This document shows, piece by piece, positions 42,764 through 51,468 of a stretch of DNA of 64,000 nucleotides. Source of the DNA: Natrarchaeobaculum aegyptiacum (GTDB lineage Archaea > Halobacteriota > Halobacteria > Halobacteriales > Natrialbaceae); the NCBI RefSeq assembly GCF_002156705.1, contig NZ_CP019893.1, positions 1,116,001-1,180,000 of the forward strand, read 5' to 3'. The position numbers and the translations under genes are program-made. The notes below the pieces were generated by a model. That model was not told the DNA's origin, ran no database searches, and worked only from the letters and a program-made list of their open reading frames with translations. Position 1 is the first letter of the stretch, and every line of letters begins with the position of its first letter.

Positions 42764-44908
42764 CTACCGACGACCGCGACTGCCCTGTCCGAGCAGCGCA
42801 ACCGAGAGTCCGACCAGCAGCGCGACGAGCGCCCCGGCGACGCCGAACCCGGACACGCCGTCGACGCCCGGCACCGGCGAGTCCTCCACGACGACCGTCG
42901 CGGACCGATCGTCACTCTCTCCACCCTGCGTGCCAACGGCGACCTCGTATTCTCCTTCCCCGTCGAAGACGAGTTCCTGCTCGAGCGTCGTCGATTCACC
43001 GCCGGCGAGCAAGACCGGATGCTCGGCGACGACGCCCTCGTGGGTCCGGAACAGGACGATCGCCGCAGCCGGATCGTCGCCGACGTTCTCGAGCGTCGCC
43101 TGCGCCGTCACTGGCTCGCCGGGAGCAACCGTGGTGGGCTCGATCCCGAGCACGCTGCTCGTGACGCTCGCGCCCGACCGGACGAAGACCGTCACGCGCT
43201 CGTCGCCGACCCGGAGGTCGTAGACGCCCGGCTCGGTGGGCGTCCACTCGAGGGTCTCGGTCGTCTCTGCGCCCGCCTCGAGCGTTGGCTGGGCGTAGTC
43301 GACCACGCGGCCATCGACCGCGAGGGTGGCGTCTGCGGTCCCGTCGCGGTCGCCGACGTTCTGGACCGCCACGTCGACCGTCACCGACTCGTCGACCGGG
43401 ACCGCGGTGACGGCCTCGTTACCCTCGTCTTCGAGGAACTCCCAGGCTCGGCTCTCTCCCTCGAGGGCATCGCGCTCGAGTTCGTACGCGAAGGTCACTC
43501 CCTGCAGGTCGAACGCCTCGCCGTGTTCGTGCTGGCTCCACATCTCTGGCGTCGCGCTCGTCTCGACGTACCGTTCGGCGATCGCGCGGACGTCCTCGCC
43601 GCCAGCCTGCTCGAGCACCACCATGTAGGCCTCGCCGTCGAGCGTTCCCTCGCCGGCGTTGATTACGCGGAAGACGTCCTCGGCAGTTCGATCGCCGTGG
43701 GTCGAAAGCCTGAGCTGGCGGTCGATCTCACCGTAGACGAGTCGGCCTTTCGCGTACTCCGTGTACTCGTCGTCCCACGTATCTGGCTCTGTGAGGACCG
43801 CGTCGGAAAACGGCGCACGCTCGCCGACCGAGAGGAAGCGGCTGTACTCCTCGAAGTCGATCAGCCCCTTCTCGAAGGCGAGCGTGGCCGCGTAGTAGTC
43901 GGCCTGGGCTTCCACGAGCCACCGCGTTTCGTCCGTCACGCCGACGTCCTCGCCGCGGTAACCCTGCCGAACGTGGACGTACTCGTGGAGCCAGACGTTC
44001 CCTGCCTCGGCGAGCGCGTTGTCGGCACCCACCCAGACGTTTCCGTCGCCGTAGTGGACGCCCTGTGGCCCCCAGTCGTCGTGGGCCGGCACCGCCACCA
44101 CGAACACTTCGCCGCTGCGCTCGCCCACGTCGAGTCGCTGGCTGGCCCAGGCGAGCGTCTCGAGGATCTCTCCGGGATCGTCCACGAGGTCCTCTTCGGC
44201 AGCCTCGGGGACGACCAGTCGGATCGTCTCCCCGCCGACACTTCGCTCGTACTCGGTCACCGGCCCGAAGAAGGCGATATCGCCGCCGGTCGCCCCCGGC
44301 CCGTCGACGACGACGGTCTCCTCGAAGCCGACCGAGGAGGTCTGGCGCACCGAGACGCTGATTCCCGGCACCTGCACGACGGCCCACTCGCCGGTGTCGA
44401 GGAATGCGTAGCCGTCGTGGTCGCCGTGACCCCCGCCGACCCGGTCTGCCGGCATCCCGAACCGGATCGACGGCTCCTCGCTCTCCTCGTCCCAGCGGTA
44501 GGTCCCGTCGGCCGTCTCCTCGAAGCCGTCCAGCGCGACCACGTCGGCTCGAGAGCCGAGGTCGACCTCGAAGCCGACGACGGCACCGGGCACGTCGAAG
44601 GTCTTCTCGGTCTCGAACTCGCCCGGTCGGTCGGGCAGGTGTCTGAGCGTCGTCGTCCGGTGGAGGACGTCCTCGCTACTGCCAGTCGTCGTGCTCGCGA
44701 CCGGCACATCCGGGCCACGGAGGAGCGTCGGCTCGAGACCGGACCCGGAAGCGACGTGACTCGAGGCGATTCCCTCGGCGTGGACGCTACTCCCGGCGCG
44801 GTCGCCGGTCCCACCGTAACCGGGACCGACGCCAGCCGCGCTGGCCACACCAGCCGGCAGGCTGACGACCAGCAGTGCAACGAGAACGAACGGGACCAGC
44901 TGCTTCAT
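42764..44908 (-). CDS. Secreted gluzincin-like metalloprotease with CARDB-type domains
   Basis: A 714-residue exported protein. A Sec signal peptide spans about residues 1-25. A catalytic domain carries H308-E-Y-V-H312 and a downstream Glu in WLVEAQADYYA (E333), consistent with an M1/M61-like gluzincin site. Two CARDB-like beta domains follow (VTVDVAVQNVGDRDGTADAT near 530; VTAQATLENVGDDPAAAI near 615). The C-terminus is a GFGVAGALVALLVGLSVALL helix ending in RGRR, resembling a PGF-CTERM/archaeosortase sorting signal. It probably acts at the cell surface. Confidence 0.78.
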   Translation of the reverse strand: MKQLVPFVLVALLVVSLPAGVASAAGVGPGYGGTGDRAGSSVHAEGIASSHVASGSGLEPTLLRGPDVPVASTTTGSSEDVLHRTTTLRHLPDRPGEFETEKTFDVPGAVVGFEVDLGSRADVVALDGFEETADGTYRWDEESEEPSIRFGMPADRVGGGHGDHDGYAFLDTGEWAVVQVPGISVSVRQTSSVGFEETVVVDGPGATGGDIAFFGPVTEYERSVGGETIRLVVPEAAEEDLVDDPGEILETLAWASQRLDVGERSGEVFVVAVPAHDDWGPQGVHYGDGNVWVGADNALAEAGNVWLHEYVHVRQGYRGEDVGVTDETRWLVEAQADYYAATLAFEKGLIDFEEYSRFLSVGERAPFSDAVLTEPDTWDDEYTEYAKGRLVYGEIDRQLRLSTHGDRTAEDVFRVINAGEGTLDGEAYMVVLEQAGGEDVRAIAERYVETSATPEMWSQHEHGEAFDLQGVTFAYELERDALEGESRAWEFLEDEGNEAVTAVPVDESVTVDVAVQNVGDRDGTADATLAVDGRVVDYAQPTLEAGAETTETLEWTPTEPGVYDLRVGDERVTVFVRSGASVTSSVLGIEPTTVAPGEPVTAQATLENVGDDPAAAIVLFRTHEGVVAEHPVLLAGGESTTLEQELVFDGEGEYEVAVGTQGGESDDRSATVVVEDSPVPGVDGVSGFGVAGALVALLVGLSVALLGQGSRGRR

Positions 44909-44997
44909 CGGGAGTAGTCAGCCGGTCAGCCAGCATGACTGTTGCGCTCTCGAGAGAATCCACCAAACAGACGAACACTCGATTCGGTGCCCAGCGA

Positions 44998-47900
44998 TCA
45001 GTCCGACGCTTCCGCAGCCGCCACCGCCTCGATCGCAATCTCCATCGTCACGTCCTCGACCTCCCACTCCTTGCGGTGACCGTCCTCCACGGTTCGAAGT
45101 TCGTCGGCGCGAACTTCCTCGCGGATCAGGTCCTCGCGCTCTGCCACGAGGTCGGCGACGCGGTCGTCGTCGATCTCGAGATCGAGTGCGATCCGTTCCT
45201 CGACGTCGAGCTCGAGGTCTTTTCGCATCTCCTGAACGCGGCGGATGACCTCGCGGGCGTACCCCTCGCTCTCGATGTCGTCGGTGAGTTCGGTGTCGAC
45301 GTAGACGACGCCGAGGTCGTCGCCATCGTGACCGAAGGCGGTTCCAGCGACGCCCTCGGGCGTCTCGGTGACGAACGAGACCATTTCCTCCGTCAGCTCG
45401 TCCCCACCGTCAAGGACGTCGTCGACCGCCTCGGTGAGCGTCTCGAGGCTCGGCTCGTCGATCCGGGCCTCGTTGAGTGCGGTCATGACCTCGCCGGCGC
45501 GACCGCCGAAGGCCGGGCCGAGTTCACTCATGTCGGCCTCGGCGCTGTAGGCGAGTTCTTCCCACTGGTCTTCGGCCGAGACGAGTTCGATCTCGCGGGC
45601 GTTGAGCCGGTCCTCGAGCAGGGTGGTGTGTCGGGAAACGGCCTCGGCGACGCGGTCGTCGTCTGCCGCCACGACCACCCGCGGGACGGGCCAGCGCAGC
45701 TTCCGACCGGCCTGCTGGCGGGCGTTCGCACCGGCCTCCTCGATCGAACGCAGGTACGCGAGGTCGGTCTCGAGCTGGTCGTCGACCCAGTAGTCGTCGA
45801 CGGCGGGCCAGTCTTCCATGTGGACCGTCGGGTGACCCGCGTCGCCCGTGAGGTGGCCATAGATCTCCTCGCTGATGAACGGCGCGTAGGGTGCGAGCAG
45901 CGTGACCGATTCCCGGAGGACGTGGTAGATCGTCGCGTAGGCCGCCTCTTTCGAGGCGCTGTCCTCTTCTTCCCACATGCGCTCGCGGACCGCCTGCACG
46001 TAGAACCGGGAGACGTCCTCGACGACGAACTCGAGGAGTGCCTCGAGCGCGCGGTCGGGACGGAACTCCTCGAACGCGTCGGTCATCTCGGCTTTCGTCG
46101 ACTGCAGCCGGGCGAGGACCCACTCGTCGACCAGCTCGAGGTCTTCATCTACTGCGTCCAGGGTCGTCTCATGCGGGTCGAACTCGTCCAGGCGCATGTA
46201 CGGCAGCGGGAACCGGAAGACGTTCCAGAGCGTCCGGAGGTGGTTCTCCATCGTCTGCATGCCGTCCCAGGAGAAGCGCATGTCGTCGCCCTGCGGGTTG
46301 TTCGACAGCAGGAACATGCGCATGACGTCCCGGCCGTGGCGGTCGATGGCCTCGTGTGGGTCGACGAGGATGTCTTTGGACTTCGACATGGCGCGGCCGT
46401 CGGGCATCAGCGCGTGGCCGTGCATGAGGACTCGTTCGTAAGGGCTCTCGCCGAGTGCGGCGGTGGCCATCCCGAGCTGGGACCAGAACCAGCCGCGGGT
46501 CTGGTCGTGGGCCTCGAGGATGAGGTCGGCAGGCCAGAGTTCGTCGAATCGCTCCTCGTCTTCGGGGTAATCGAGGGTGCCCCACGTCGCCACCGAGGAG
46601 TCGAGCCAGACGTCGAAGACGTCGGGCACGCGGGTGTAGGTCGTGCCGTCTTCGGTGATCGTGAGGTCGTCGACCGTGTCCTTGTGGAGGTCGATCGTCT
46701 CGGGGTCGACGTCCTGGTCGACGCGCTCGGCGAGTTCCTCGCGCGTGCCGATCACGATGGCGTCGGCCATGTCGCCGTCCCAGCCTCCGGCGGCGTCGCC
46801 GCCTCCGTTCGCGGACGAGTCCGCGCCCCCCTCCGGAACCCAGATCGGCAACGGGATGCCCCAGTAGCGCTGTCGGGAGACGTTCCAGTCGGGAGCGTCC
46901 TCGACGAAATCCCGGAAGCGGTTGTCCCGTGCCCAGCCGGGATACCACTCGCTATCCTCGATGTTCTCGAGGAGTTCGTCCTTGACGTCCGTGATCGTGA
47001 TGAACCACTGGTCGGTGACGATCTGGATGATACCCGTGTCACAGCGCCAGCAGTGACCGTAGCTGTGGGTGATCGTCTCCTCGGCCACTAGATTCCCGTT
47101 CGTCTCGAGGTCTGCGGTGATCTCCGCGTCGGCGTCCTTGACGAACTGCCCCTCGTACTTCCCGGCCCCGTCGGTGTAGACGCCGTCGCCGCCCACCGGA
47201 CAGAAGATCGGGAACTCGAGTTCGGTGCCACGCTCGAAGTCCTCCTCACCGTGTCCGGGTGCGGAGTGGACGAGCCCCGTGCCGTCGCCGTGAGTGTCGA
47301 CGTAGTCGGCGGTGTAGACCTCGCAGGCCCCCTCGTGGTCCGGGTGTTCGGGCACCTCCTCGGCGAGCGGGTGCTCGTAGGACCAGCCGACCATGTCCGC
47401 GCCGGTCAGTTCCTCGACGATCTCGTAGTCGTCGTACCGGCCGGCAGAGAGGACGTCGTCGACTTTCGGTTCGGCGAGGTAGAGCAGTTCTTCCTCGCCG
47501 TCCTTCTCGGCGCGGACGCCGACGTACTCGCCGTCTTCGTCGACGGCGACGAAGGTGTTCGCGGGGATGGTCCACGGGGTGGTCGTCCAGATGACGATCG
47601 AACCCTCACGTCCCTCGAGGTCGAATTTGACGTAGACCGAGGGGTCTTCGACGTCGTCGTACTCGACCTCGTTGTTCGCGATTCCCGTCTCACACCGTGG
47701 ACACTGCGAGATCGACCGGTGACCCTGATCGACCAGCCCGCGGTCTGCGGCTCTCGAGAAGCCCCACCAGGCCGCTTCCATGTACTCCGGTGCGACCGTG
47801 CGGTAGGGGTCGTCCCAGTCCATCCAGACGCCGAAGTCCTGGAAGTCGGATTGCAGGCCCTCGAGTTGCTCGTCGGCGTACTCCTTGCAGGCCTCGATGA

Positions 47901-48252
47901 ACTCGTCCTCGCCGAACTCCTCGATGTCTTTCTTGTTCTCGAAGCCCAGTTTCTCCTCGACCCGGGTTTCGATCGGCAGGCCGTGCATGTCGTAGCCCGG
48001 CCGGTCGGTGACGTCGTACCCCTGCATCCGGAAGAAGCGCAGGAGAACGTCCTTCAGCGACTTGTTCCAGGTGGTCCCCATGTGGGCCGACCCCGAGGTG
48101 TACGGTGGCCCGTCGACGAAGAAGAAGGTCTCACCGTCCGAGCGATGCTCGACCGTCCGTTCGTAGGCGTCGACGTCGTCCCAGTACTCGAATACCCGGC
48201 GCTCGACCGCGTCCGGATCGTACTGGTCGTCGACCTCGCCGAACCTGCTCAT
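44998..48252 (-). CDS. ileS: Isoleucyl-tRNA synthetase
   Basis: A 1084-residue class I synthetase. HIGH motif is HMG at residues 57-59 (PPYTSGSAHMGTTWNKSLKD) and the KMSKS counterpart is MSKSK in GRAMSKSKDILVDPH. The editing domain contains VIWTTTPWTIPANTF. The anticodon-binding C-terminal half has the archaeal/eukaryotic layout. A short low-complexity insertion rich in Gly/Ala/Asp (ADSSANGGGDAAGG) follows PIWVPEGG and is not usual in the family. I place the start at the ATG 48250-48252 (MSRFGEVDDQYDP) rather than eight codons upstream. Confidence 0.95.
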   Translation of the reverse strand: MSRFGEVDDQYDPDAVERRVFEYWDDVDAYERTVEHRSDGETFFFVDGPPYTSGSAHMGTTWNKSLKDVLLRFFRMQGYDVTDRPGYDMHGLPIETRVEEKLGFENKKDIEEFGEDEFIEACKEYADEQLEGLQSDFQDFGVWMDWDDPYRTVAPEYMEAAWWGFSRAADRGLVDQGHRSISQCPRCETGIANNEVEYDDVEDPSVYVKFDLEGREGSIVIWTTTPWTIPANTFVAVDEDGEYVGVRAEKDGEEELLYLAEPKVDDVLSAGRYDDYEIVEELTGADMVGWSYEHPLAEEVPEHPDHEGACEVYTADYVDTHGDGTGLVHSAPGHGEEDFERGTELEFPIFCPVGGDGVYTDGAGKYEGQFVKDADAEITADLETNGNLVAEETITHSYGHCWRCDTGIIQIVTDQWFITITDVKDELLENIEDSEWYPGWARDNRFRDFVEDAPDWNVSRQRYWGIPLPIWVPEGGADSSANGGGDAAGGWDGDMADAIVIGTREELAERVDQDVDPETIDLHKDTVDDLTITEDGTTYTRVPDVFDVWLDSSVATWGTLDYPEDEERFDELWPADLILEAHDQTRGWFWSQLGMATAALGESPYERVLMHGHALMPDGRAMSKSKDILVDPHEAIDRHGRDVMRMFLLSNNPQGDDMRFSWDGMQTMENHLRTLWNVFRFPLPYMRLDEFDPHETTLDAVDEDLELVDEWVLARLQSTKAEMTDAFEEFRPDRALEALLEFVVEDVSRFYVQAVRERMWEEEDSASKEAAYATIYHVLRESVTLLAPYAPFISEEIYGHLTGDAGHPTVHMEDWPAVDDYWVDDQLETDLAYLRSIEEAGANARQQAGRKLRWPVPRVVVAADDDRVAEAVSRHTTLLEDRLNAREIELVSAEDQWEELAYSAEADMSELGPAFGGRAGEVMTALNEARIDEPSLETLTEAVDDVLDGGDELTEEMVSFVTETPEGVAGTAFGHDGDDLGVVYVDTELTDDIESEGYAREVIRRVQEMRKDLELDVEERIALDLEIDDDRVADLVAEREDLIREEVRADELRTVEDGHRKEWEVEDVTMEIAIEAVAAAEASD

Positions 48253-48410
48253 ACCAGACGTGATTCGCTCCGACATTAAAGGGGAATCGGTCCGGGGGGC
48301 GTGAGAGGGACTCGAGCGCTGGCGTCCGTTGTCCCGCCGACTGCGAAAGACGAGGCGGGCGAACGAGGCGTCTGAGGTGACCGATGAGAACGATGAGAAC
48401 GAGCGGAGAC

Positions 48411-48426
48411 GCCTCTGTTGAAATCC
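48411..48426 (+). repeat. IS6-family-like terminal sequence (solo)
   Basis: GCCTCTGTTGAAATCC matches the sequence at 9836-9851 at all but one base, and the similarity continues (TTCAGAGGTGATA versus CTCAAGTGATGATA). No transposase gene accompanies it. Confidence 0.4.
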
Positions 48427-48446
48427 TTCAGAGGTGATACGAACTG

Positions 48447-48476
48447 CCTGCTGAATACACAGCGCGAATGTCGCAC
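48447..48476 (+). repeat. 30-bp dispersed repeat, copy e
   Basis: It begins CCTGCTGAATACACAGCGCG and ends AATGTCGCAC, matching copies at 10254, 11001 and 49191. It lies 20 bases after the IS6-like end. Confidence 0.6.
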
Positions 48477-48583
48477 AAGATTCGACTCAATCTACGACGG
48501 TATTGATCGGTCAGTATAGGCCATCCAGTTACCAAAACTAAATAAAGAAGGTTTATACCCACCCTATATGACATGGTAATTTA

Positions 48584-49021
48584 ATGTCCCTGTCCCGGCG
48601 TGGAGTCCTCCAGCTCAGTGGTGCGATCTGTAGCACGAGTTTAGCTGGGTGTATTGATTTGTCTTGGTCTGATGAACAGGAAGCAAGGCTGACCAAGATA
48701 GAACTTCAGAATCATACTGAGTACGATCAGGTAGTGTTAGTGATCGTGGAAGATAACGGGGAACAGGTGTACGGTGAGACCACGGCAGTTCCGCCTGCTG
48801 AGGGTGATTCACCATCGGTTCGGGAGGTAGAAGACATACCCGACGAACCCGGAGTCTATGACGTTTATTTTAATCTTGCTCAGCGGCCTGAAGATATTGA
48901 AGGCGAGTTTTGGGCTAGGGCTGATAATACAGACATCACTTGCCGTGAATATCGCCTCAATATCAAGCCAGATGATGATAGAGAACCACAGTTTGGCATA
49001 TATCGTTCAGATGGTTGTTGA
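48584..49021 (+). CDS. Tat-exported lipoprotein of unknown function
   Basis: A 145-residue protein starting MSLSRRGVLQLSGAICSTSL: a twin-arginine SRRGVL motif, a hydrophobic stretch and a lipobox LAGC at about residues 20-23, all typical of haloarchaeal Tat lipoproteins. The mature part is small and beta-rich (LTKIELQNHTEYDQVVLVIV), resembling surface-anchored binding domains. It is bracketed by 30-bp repeats at 48447 and 49125-49220. Its DNA is less GC-rich than core genes, suggesting transfer. Confidence 0.72.
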   Translation: MSLSRRGVLQLSGAICSTSLAGCIDLSWSDEQEARLTKIELQNHTEYDQVVLVIVEDNGEQVYGETTAVPPAEGDSPSVREVEDIPDEPGVYDVYFNLAQRPEDIEGEFWARADNTDITCREYRLNIKPDDDREPQFGIYRSDGC

Positions 49022-49124
49022 ATCTCCGTGATGCATAGCCACACCCACTCGCTTTCACTATCCCTGTCTATCGTTCTACAGAACAGTTGATTCATTGGCT
49101 CCGTCGTGAAATAGATGTGGTCGT

Positions 49125-49154
49125 CGTGCTGCACTCACGCTCTGGATGTTGCAC
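49125..49154 (+). repeat. 30-bp dispersed repeat, copy f
   Basis: It begins CGTGCTGCACTCACGCTCTG and ends GATGTTGCAC, nearly identical to the minus-strand copy at 10319-10348. Confidence 0.6.
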
Positions 49155-49190
49155 GCGATCTCTATCAGACACTAGACAGATTGAACGAGA

Positions 49191-49220
49191 CGTGCTGAAT
49201 TGAGAGCGCGAATGTGGCAC
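49191..49220 (+). repeat. 30-bp dispersed repeat, copy g
   Basis: It begins CGTGCTGAATTGAGAGCGCG and ends AATGTGGCAC, matching copies at 10254, 11001 and 48447. Confidence 0.6.
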
Positions 49221-49537
49221 AGGCTGAGGAGCGATCAATGCGGAAGGTCGAATGCTCAGTATAGGGGAAGCAGTACCGGAGCAATCGTCGAATTCTTTAG
49301 TATCTGTCAAAAGTTGCCTGCTGACTATAGGGGATAGAGGATATATCGCCCAGCATTTCCTTCAGAGTCAGCCAGGTTGAAAGCACCAGGGTAGAGATAC
49401 TATTTGACATCCTTGACAGCAATGTAGATAGATTCTGCTACGAATCGGGTCTGAATATTGCGGCTATTCCATCATCAGCGGTGGACCAGCTGGGAGAACG
49501 GCTTTGCTACAGGACGAACTTCGACTGTGCGACCGAG

Positions 49538-49771
49538 TCAGGAGTGTTCTTCGAGATGAATCGATTCATCGCCGTTGATGGTGACTATATAGCCCTCGTA
49601 CGAGAACGTGACCGAAACTTCCGCGGCGGTACACAATGCATCGAGCGCGTCCGGATCGACAACGTCGTACAGCGGTCGCAACTCCTCGACGGGGATCCCC
49701 CTTCGCTGTGCGACGGCCATGACGACTGCAAGACTCACAGATTCAACTGATTCTATTGGATCTGTACACAC
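49538..49771 (-). CDS. HalOD1 output-domain protein
   Basis: A 77-residue stand-alone HalOD1 domain: SLAVVMAVAQRRGIPVEELR, then LYDVVDPDALDAL and the closing strands VSVTFSYEGYIVTING. HalOD1 is a haloarchaea-specific putative output domain, often fused to receivers; single-domain forms are common. The start is a GTG at 49769-49771. It lies three bases downstream of the 66-residue gene on the same strand, so they form a two-gene unit. Confidence 0.75.
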   Translation of the reverse strand: MCTDPIESVESVSLAVVMAVAQRRGIPVEELRPLYDVVDPDALDALCTAAEVSVTFSYEGYIVTINGDESIHLEEHS

Positions 49772-49774
49772 TGG

Positions 49775-49975
49775 TCATCCCTCTTCTTGATCGTCGTATC
49801 TGGCCAGTTCGATTATCTCTACTTCCCACTCGTGGGTTGACCCTCGCGTTCGAAACTCCCAGGCACCGCGCACGTCCACGTCAGCCTCGACGGCCTTCTC
49901 GACCACCTCGGCGAGGGCGGCCTCGAAGTCGTCGGCGCTGGTAATCGAACCGTCACCGGGGTGATCTCGTGTCAT
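49775..49975 (-). CDS. Small conserved haloarchaeal protein
   Basis: A 66-residue acidic protein starting MTRDHPGDGSITSADDFEAA, with a helix (LAEVVEKAVEADVDV) and two strands (AWEFRTRG, HEWEVEIIELARY). No domain is recognised. It is directly upstream of the HalOD1 gene, which suggests a joint role in signalling. Such helix-strand microproteins often occur next to HalOD1 genes, though that is a general impression. Confidence 0.6.
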   Translation of the reverse strand: MTRDHPGDGSITSADDFEAALAEVVEKAVEADVDVRGAWEFRTRGSTHEWEVEIIELARYDDQEEG

Positions 49976-50113
49976 GATGGGTGGGCCACGATCCTCAACC
50001 CGAAGATATGGAAGCTAACCCACGACCACATCCACACAACTGGGTCACACTTCGCGCAGGGCGTTCGGTCCATCCTCACCAAGGGACGCCACACCCATAT
50101 CTCTGCCGTTTTG

Positions 50114-50157
50114 CATGGTACACCATGCTATTTATTCAGAGTTGGTAGACCATGCTG
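50114..50157. promoter_or_regulatory. Palindromic operator flanking a TATA box
   Basis: GCATGGTACACCATGC (50114-50129) is a palindrome with 7-base arms and a 2-base spacer. Its right part, TGGTACACCATGCT, recurs as TGGTAGACCATGCT at 50144-50157, a spacing of 27 bases. Between the two lies the AT-rich box CTATTTATT. The HTH-10 gene starts at 50198. Paired sites on both sides of a TATA box suggest repression or autoregulation. Confidence 0.6.
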
Positions 50158-50197
50158 CCTATCTTTACCCGTCTCGAACTCCAACGCCTAGCAAGGA

Positions 50198-50884
50198 ATG
50201 GCAGTCATCGCGCATCTTCGGGTCCCAGCCGACTCATTTGAGCTCGGCCGGATCCTCGAACTGGAAGCAACCGGGACGATCGAACTCGAAAACATGGTCC
50301 CGCTGGGCGAGAAAGCCGTTCCGTTCTTCTCAGTGAGTGACGCAGTCCGAGAATCGTTCGAGCAAAACGTCGAGAATCACCCGTCGGTCGAACGCATCGT
50401 AGAAGTGACGCGCCACGACGACGAGCGTCTGTATTCGCTGGACTGGAACATCGGCCGCGACGTGTTCTTACAGGGGGTTATCGAACTGCAGGGACAGCTC
50501 CTGAGTGCTACTGGAACGGTCAATACGTGGGAGTTCGAGATCCGGTTTCCCACTCACGAGGCGCTCAGCGATTTTCAGGAATACTGCTCGAACGCCCACA
50601 TTCCCCTCGAAGTCGGACGTATCTACAATCCCGTCCGTCCGGGAACCGGCATGTGGTACGGAGTGACAGAACCCCAACGTGAAACGCTGATGCGCGCTGT
50701 TCAGGGTGGGTACTACTCCATTCCGCGGCGAATGTCCACGCAGGATCTGGCCGATGACCTCGGGATCTCCGACCAGGCCGTCACAGAACGACTGCGCCGG
50801 GCGATCGAAACGCTCACCGAAAACACGCTCATCGCAATGGAAGAGGAACTTGCCGAGGAGTTCGAACAGCCCCAAGAATCCTGA
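50198..50884 (+). CDS. HTH-10 (Bat-like) transcription regulator
   Basis: A 228-residue regulator. The N-terminal about 160 residues are a ligand- or partner-binding domain found with haloarchaeal HTH-10 proteins (AVIAHLRVPADSFELGRILE). The C-terminal HTH-10 has the canonical TEPQRETLMRAVQGGYYSIPRR followed by STQDLADDLGISDQAVTERL. It resembles the Bat (bacterioopsin activator) C-terminal type without a PAS or GAF sensor. It has a strong operator upstream (50114-50157), probably its own target. Confidence 0.85.
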   Translation: MAVIAHLRVPADSFELGRILELEATGTIELENMVPLGEKAVPFFSVSDAVRESFEQNVENHPSVERIVEVTRHDDERLYSLDWNIGRDVFLQGVIELQGQLLSATGTVNTWEFEIRFPTHEALSDFQEYCSNAHIPLEVGRIYNPVRPGTGMWYGVTEPQRETLMRAVQGGYYSIPRRMSTQDLADDLGISDQAVTERLRRAIETLTENTLIAMEEELAEEFEQPQES

Positions 50885-51008
50885 TCGCCACAACCCTCTC
50901 AACCCGAGCGAGAGGACTACTGATCCGGGTGTTACTGAATAACAACCTTGTCCACCATGCAGCGGAAGGAACCGTTTTGGACGCCTGTATAGGTATGTGA
51001 GACTACAC

Positions 51009-51311
51009 ATGGGGTTTGATGACATAACCGAAGCCCTCGGGGGCCGAGCACGGCGGCAGGTACTTGTGGAACTACTGGATCACAATCCAGTGGACCAACC
51101 AGAGGCGGTGACGAAGGATAATGCGCAAGAAGACGAGGTACGGGAGCTGCAGCTTACTCACACACATCTCCCCAAACTCGATGATATGGGCTACATCGTG
51201 TGGGATAGAGACCACAGGACTATCGTAAAGGGGCCAAATTGGGAAGAGATCGAACCGGTGGTTCGATTACTCAGCGACAATAGGGACCAAATCCCCAAGG
51301 ACACGTTCTAA
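51009..51311 (+). CDS. DUF7344-type winged-helix protein
   Basis: A 100-residue protein with an ArsR-like winged helix: ALGGRARRQVLVELLDHNPV, then LQLTHTHLPKLDDMGYIVWD and the wing DRDHRTIVKGPN. This matches the small DUF7344 family common among haloarchaeal regulators. Start is probably the ATG at 51009 (MGFDDITEAL); an upstream in-frame codon at 50997 is also possible. It is 125 bases after the HTH-10 gene. Confidence 0.72.
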   Translation: MGFDDITEALGGRARRQVLVELLDHNPVDQPEAVTKDNAQEDEVRELQLTHTHLPKLDDMGYIVWDRDHRTIVKGPNWEEIEPVVRLLSDNRDQIPKDTF

Positions 51312-51451
51312 CACTCTCAAAGATAACTATGTGTCTTCTGTGAACCCGCGCTGTGTATCATTGTATGGCCGAATACTTCATTCAGATTTGACAGAATTCA
51401 CAGCACTAACTACGCACGTGTAGTGAGCGAGTGGTTCACCAATTTCAGCGT

Positions 51452-51466
51452 GAAACAAACAGAGCC
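51452..51466 (-). repeat. IS6-like terminal sequence in inverse orientation
   Basis: On the minus strand it reads GGCTCTGTTTGTTTC, matching the first nine bases of the solo ends at 9836 and 48411. The opposite orientation is what would be expected for the other terminus of such an element. Confidence 0.35.
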
Positions 51467-51468
51467 GT

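Larger units (their letters stand above)
48253..48583. other. Intergenic region with IS6-like end and repeat copy
   Basis: No gene is seen. It holds the ileS promoter region on the left, then the IS6-like end at 48411 and a 30-bp repeat at 48447. The right part is AT-rich and contains a TTTATACC box (48553-48560) about 25 bases upstream of the lipoprotein ATG at 48584. Confidence 0.5.
49022..49537. other. Intergenic region of decayed repeats
   Basis: No gene is supported here. It contains two 30-bp repeat copies (49125-49154, 49191-49220) and AT-rich stretches such as TGTCAAAAGTTGCCTGCTGA at about 49303-49322, which recurs in inverted form near 51492-51511. It looks like the relic of one or more small mobile elements. 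Confidence 0.5.

Noticed and set aside
44875-47091. A 738-codon plus-strand frame opposite ileS
   Set aside because: Antisense shadow; no motif and no promoter.
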